Shown piece by piece: positions 62,995 through 64,000 of a DNA stretch of 64,000 bases. The notes below the pieces were generated by a model, which saw only the letters and a list, made by a program, of their open reading frames with translations, searched no databases and was not told the DNA's origin. Source of the stretch: Alphaproteobacteria bacterium. GTDB lineage: Bacteria; Pseudomonadota; Alphaproteobacteria; Sphingomonadales; Sphingomonadaceae. Location: NCBI GenBank assembly GCA_018823325.1, contig JAHJIJ010000011.1, positions 62,001-126,000 of the forward strand, read 5' to 3'. The number at the start of each line of letters is the position of its first letter. Position 1 is the first letter of the stretch. Both the position numbers and the translations under genes were made by a program.

Positions 62995-63834
62995 ATGGTT
63001 CGTGTCCTGGCCTTCCTTGTCGGCCTGTTTTTCTCCGGCATGCTGCTCCTCAGCTTCATCTGGGGCGGTGTGGCCTTCGTCAGCGAGCCGCCGGTGCCGA
63101 CGGCGGAGAAGGAATTCCATAAGCATCCCGAGAAAGCTGGTTTCAGCTTTGAGGGGCCTTTCGGGAAATATGATCGTGCGCAGCTGCAGCGCGGCTTCCA
63201 GGTTTACTCGGAAGTTTGCGCAGCCTGTCACTCGCTCCATCAGGTCGCGTTCCGCAGCCTGGCTGACCTTGGCTACAATGAGGCCGAGATCAAGGCGATC
63301 GCCGCTGCGCGTCAGGTGCCTGCGGTCGATCCCAACACCGGTGAAGCAACGACCCGTGAGGGCGCTCCGGCGGACAAGTTCCCGCTGGTCTACCCGAACA
63401 ATGTGGCGGCTGCCGCAGCGAACAACAATGCGATCCCGCCGGATCTTTCGCTGATCGCCAAGGCTCGTCATGACGGCGCGAACTACGTCTATTCGTTGCT
63501 GTCAGGTTATCAGGATCAGCCGGCTGAACTGGTGCGGAAATTCCCGGATGCGAAGACGGGCGAGGGGCTTCACTACAATCCCTATTTCGCCAATCTCAAT
63601 CTGGCGATGGCGCCGCCGCTCGTCATGGACGGCCAGGTCACTTATGGTGAGGGTCAGCCCAAGCCGACGATCGATCAGATGGCCAAGGATGTCTCCGCAT
63701 TCCTCATGTGGACAGCAGAGCCCAAAATGGAAGCACGCAAGAGCACCGGCATTGCCGTGGTGATCTTCCTGCTCTTCGCTACGGTGCTTGCCTATATGTC
63801 CTACCAGAACATCTGGGCGAACAAGAAGCATTGA
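62995..63834 (+). CDS. petC: cytochrome c1 of the bc1 complex
   Basis: 279 aa. A signal-anchor covers about residues 1-28. Haem c binds at C75-AA-C78-H79 ('CAACHSLHQVAFRSL'). The axial Met is in 'NLNLAMAPPLVMDG'. The C-terminal membrane anchor is 'IAVVIFLLFATVLAYMSYQ'. It is the last gene of petABC, followed by a strong terminator at 63871. The complex is the alternative electron route to the bd oxidase at 24-27 kb. Confidence 0.96.
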   Translation: MVRVLAFLVGLFFSGMLLLSFIWGGVAFVSEPPVPTAEKEFHKHPEKAGFSFEGPFGKYDRAQLQRGFQVYSEVCAACHSLHQVAFRSLADLGYNEAEIKAIAAARQVPAVDPNTGEATTREGAPADKFPLVYPNNVAAAAANNNAIPPDLSLIAKARHDGANYVYSLLSGYQDQPAELVRKFPDAKTGEGLHYNPYFANLNLAMAPPLVMDGQVTYGEGQPKPTIDQMAKDVSAFLMWTAEPKMEARKSTGIAVVIFLLFATVLAYMSYQNIWANKKH

Positions 63835-63870
63835 GATCCACGCGGGGCGGTCCCGCGAGAGGTTGAACAC

Positions 63871-63910
63871 CAAAAGAAGGGGCAGATCAGATGATCTGCC
63901 CCTTCTTTTG
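63871..63910. terminator. perfect bidirectional terminator after petABC
   Basis: A 19-bp perfect inverted repeat (CAAAAGAAGGGGCAGATCA / TGATCTGCCCCTTCTTTTG) with a 2-base centre, giving a GC-rich stem flanked by A and T runs. It would terminate transcription from either side. No gene could be supported in the remaining 90 bases (63911-64000). Confidence 0.92.
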
Positions 63911-64000
63911 TTATCTGGAAGAGGGTCGCCCGGGCTGCTGGTTTTCCCGGGACTGTCGTTGGGCCGTGCGCTGCGACGCTGGGGCTAATCGCAGGTCAGT

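Noticed and set aside
1..64000. Integrase, phage or transposon borders around the catabolic region
   Set aside because: No integrase, transposase, tRNA-end attachment site or direct repeats at the borders could be seen, so horizontal transfer is not supported beyond gene content.

Overview
The window looks like chromosomal DNA of a sphingomonad (Alphaproteobacteria, order Sphingomonadales). Supporting signs are the high GC content, two large TonB-dependent receptors, a lipoprotein PQQ dehydrogenase, a PEP-CTERM protein with the 'PEPATWALMI' tail, a conserved argD-argF-hslO neighbourhood, an alphaproteobacterial petABC operon, and two palindromic repeat families that are familiar from sphingomonad genomes. 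The genus cannot be fixed from the sequence alone. No rRNA, tRNA, CRISPR array, IS element or prophage was seen.

Layout. 1-8.7 kb is housekeeping: a small membrane protein, ileS-lspA-DUF3035 lipoprotein, a PNPOx-like protein, then dxs/DUF72 and a Zur-type regulator on the minus strand. 9.1-15.7 kb holds a TonB receptor, a PQQ- and haem-dependent dehydrogenase and an exported esterase. 15.9-20.5 kb has ahpCF and an exported M3 peptidase. 20.5-27 kb has an alpha/beta-hydrolase gene broken by an amber codon, ispH, a translationally coupled YqcI/YcgG-DUF1989 pair, a phasin-like gene, and a cyanide-insensitive-type cydAB followed by a 39-aa DUF2474 gene.

27.2-41.3 kb is the main accessory region and the most likely undescribed system. 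It contains a TonB receptor, a secreted NTF2/SnoaL-like protein whose signal peptide is out of frame, a LysR regulator, and a co-directional run of flavin monooxygenase, type I extradiol (VOC) dioxygenase, DHPON-hydrolase-like C-C hydrolase, cupin and SDR/epimerase. A minus-strand group of two DUF6644 membrane proteins, an exported 281-aa protein and a DUF6152 protein is divergent from a GST and an FAA hydrolase. Together these could take up an aromatic compound, hydroxylate it, open the ring and hydrolyse the product. The substrate is unknown.

41.4-64 kb returns mostly to housekeeping: HAD phosphatase, ATP12, an orphan ABC ATPase, a PEP-CTERM protein, nadB, a class A beta-lactamase-like lipoprotein, a two-glycosyltransferase plus hexapeptide acetyltransferase operon, argD-argF, an acyltransferase-3, hslO, queC-queE, lipB, hemF-trmL and the cytochrome bc1 operon, which ends in a perfect 19-bp terminator stem.

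Notable sequence-level points are a double palindrome read in frame inside ileS, an amber-interrupted hydrolase with an otherwise intact catalytic triad, a probable one-base frameshift in a signal peptide, and small genes (39, 47 and 25 codons) that are easy to miss.
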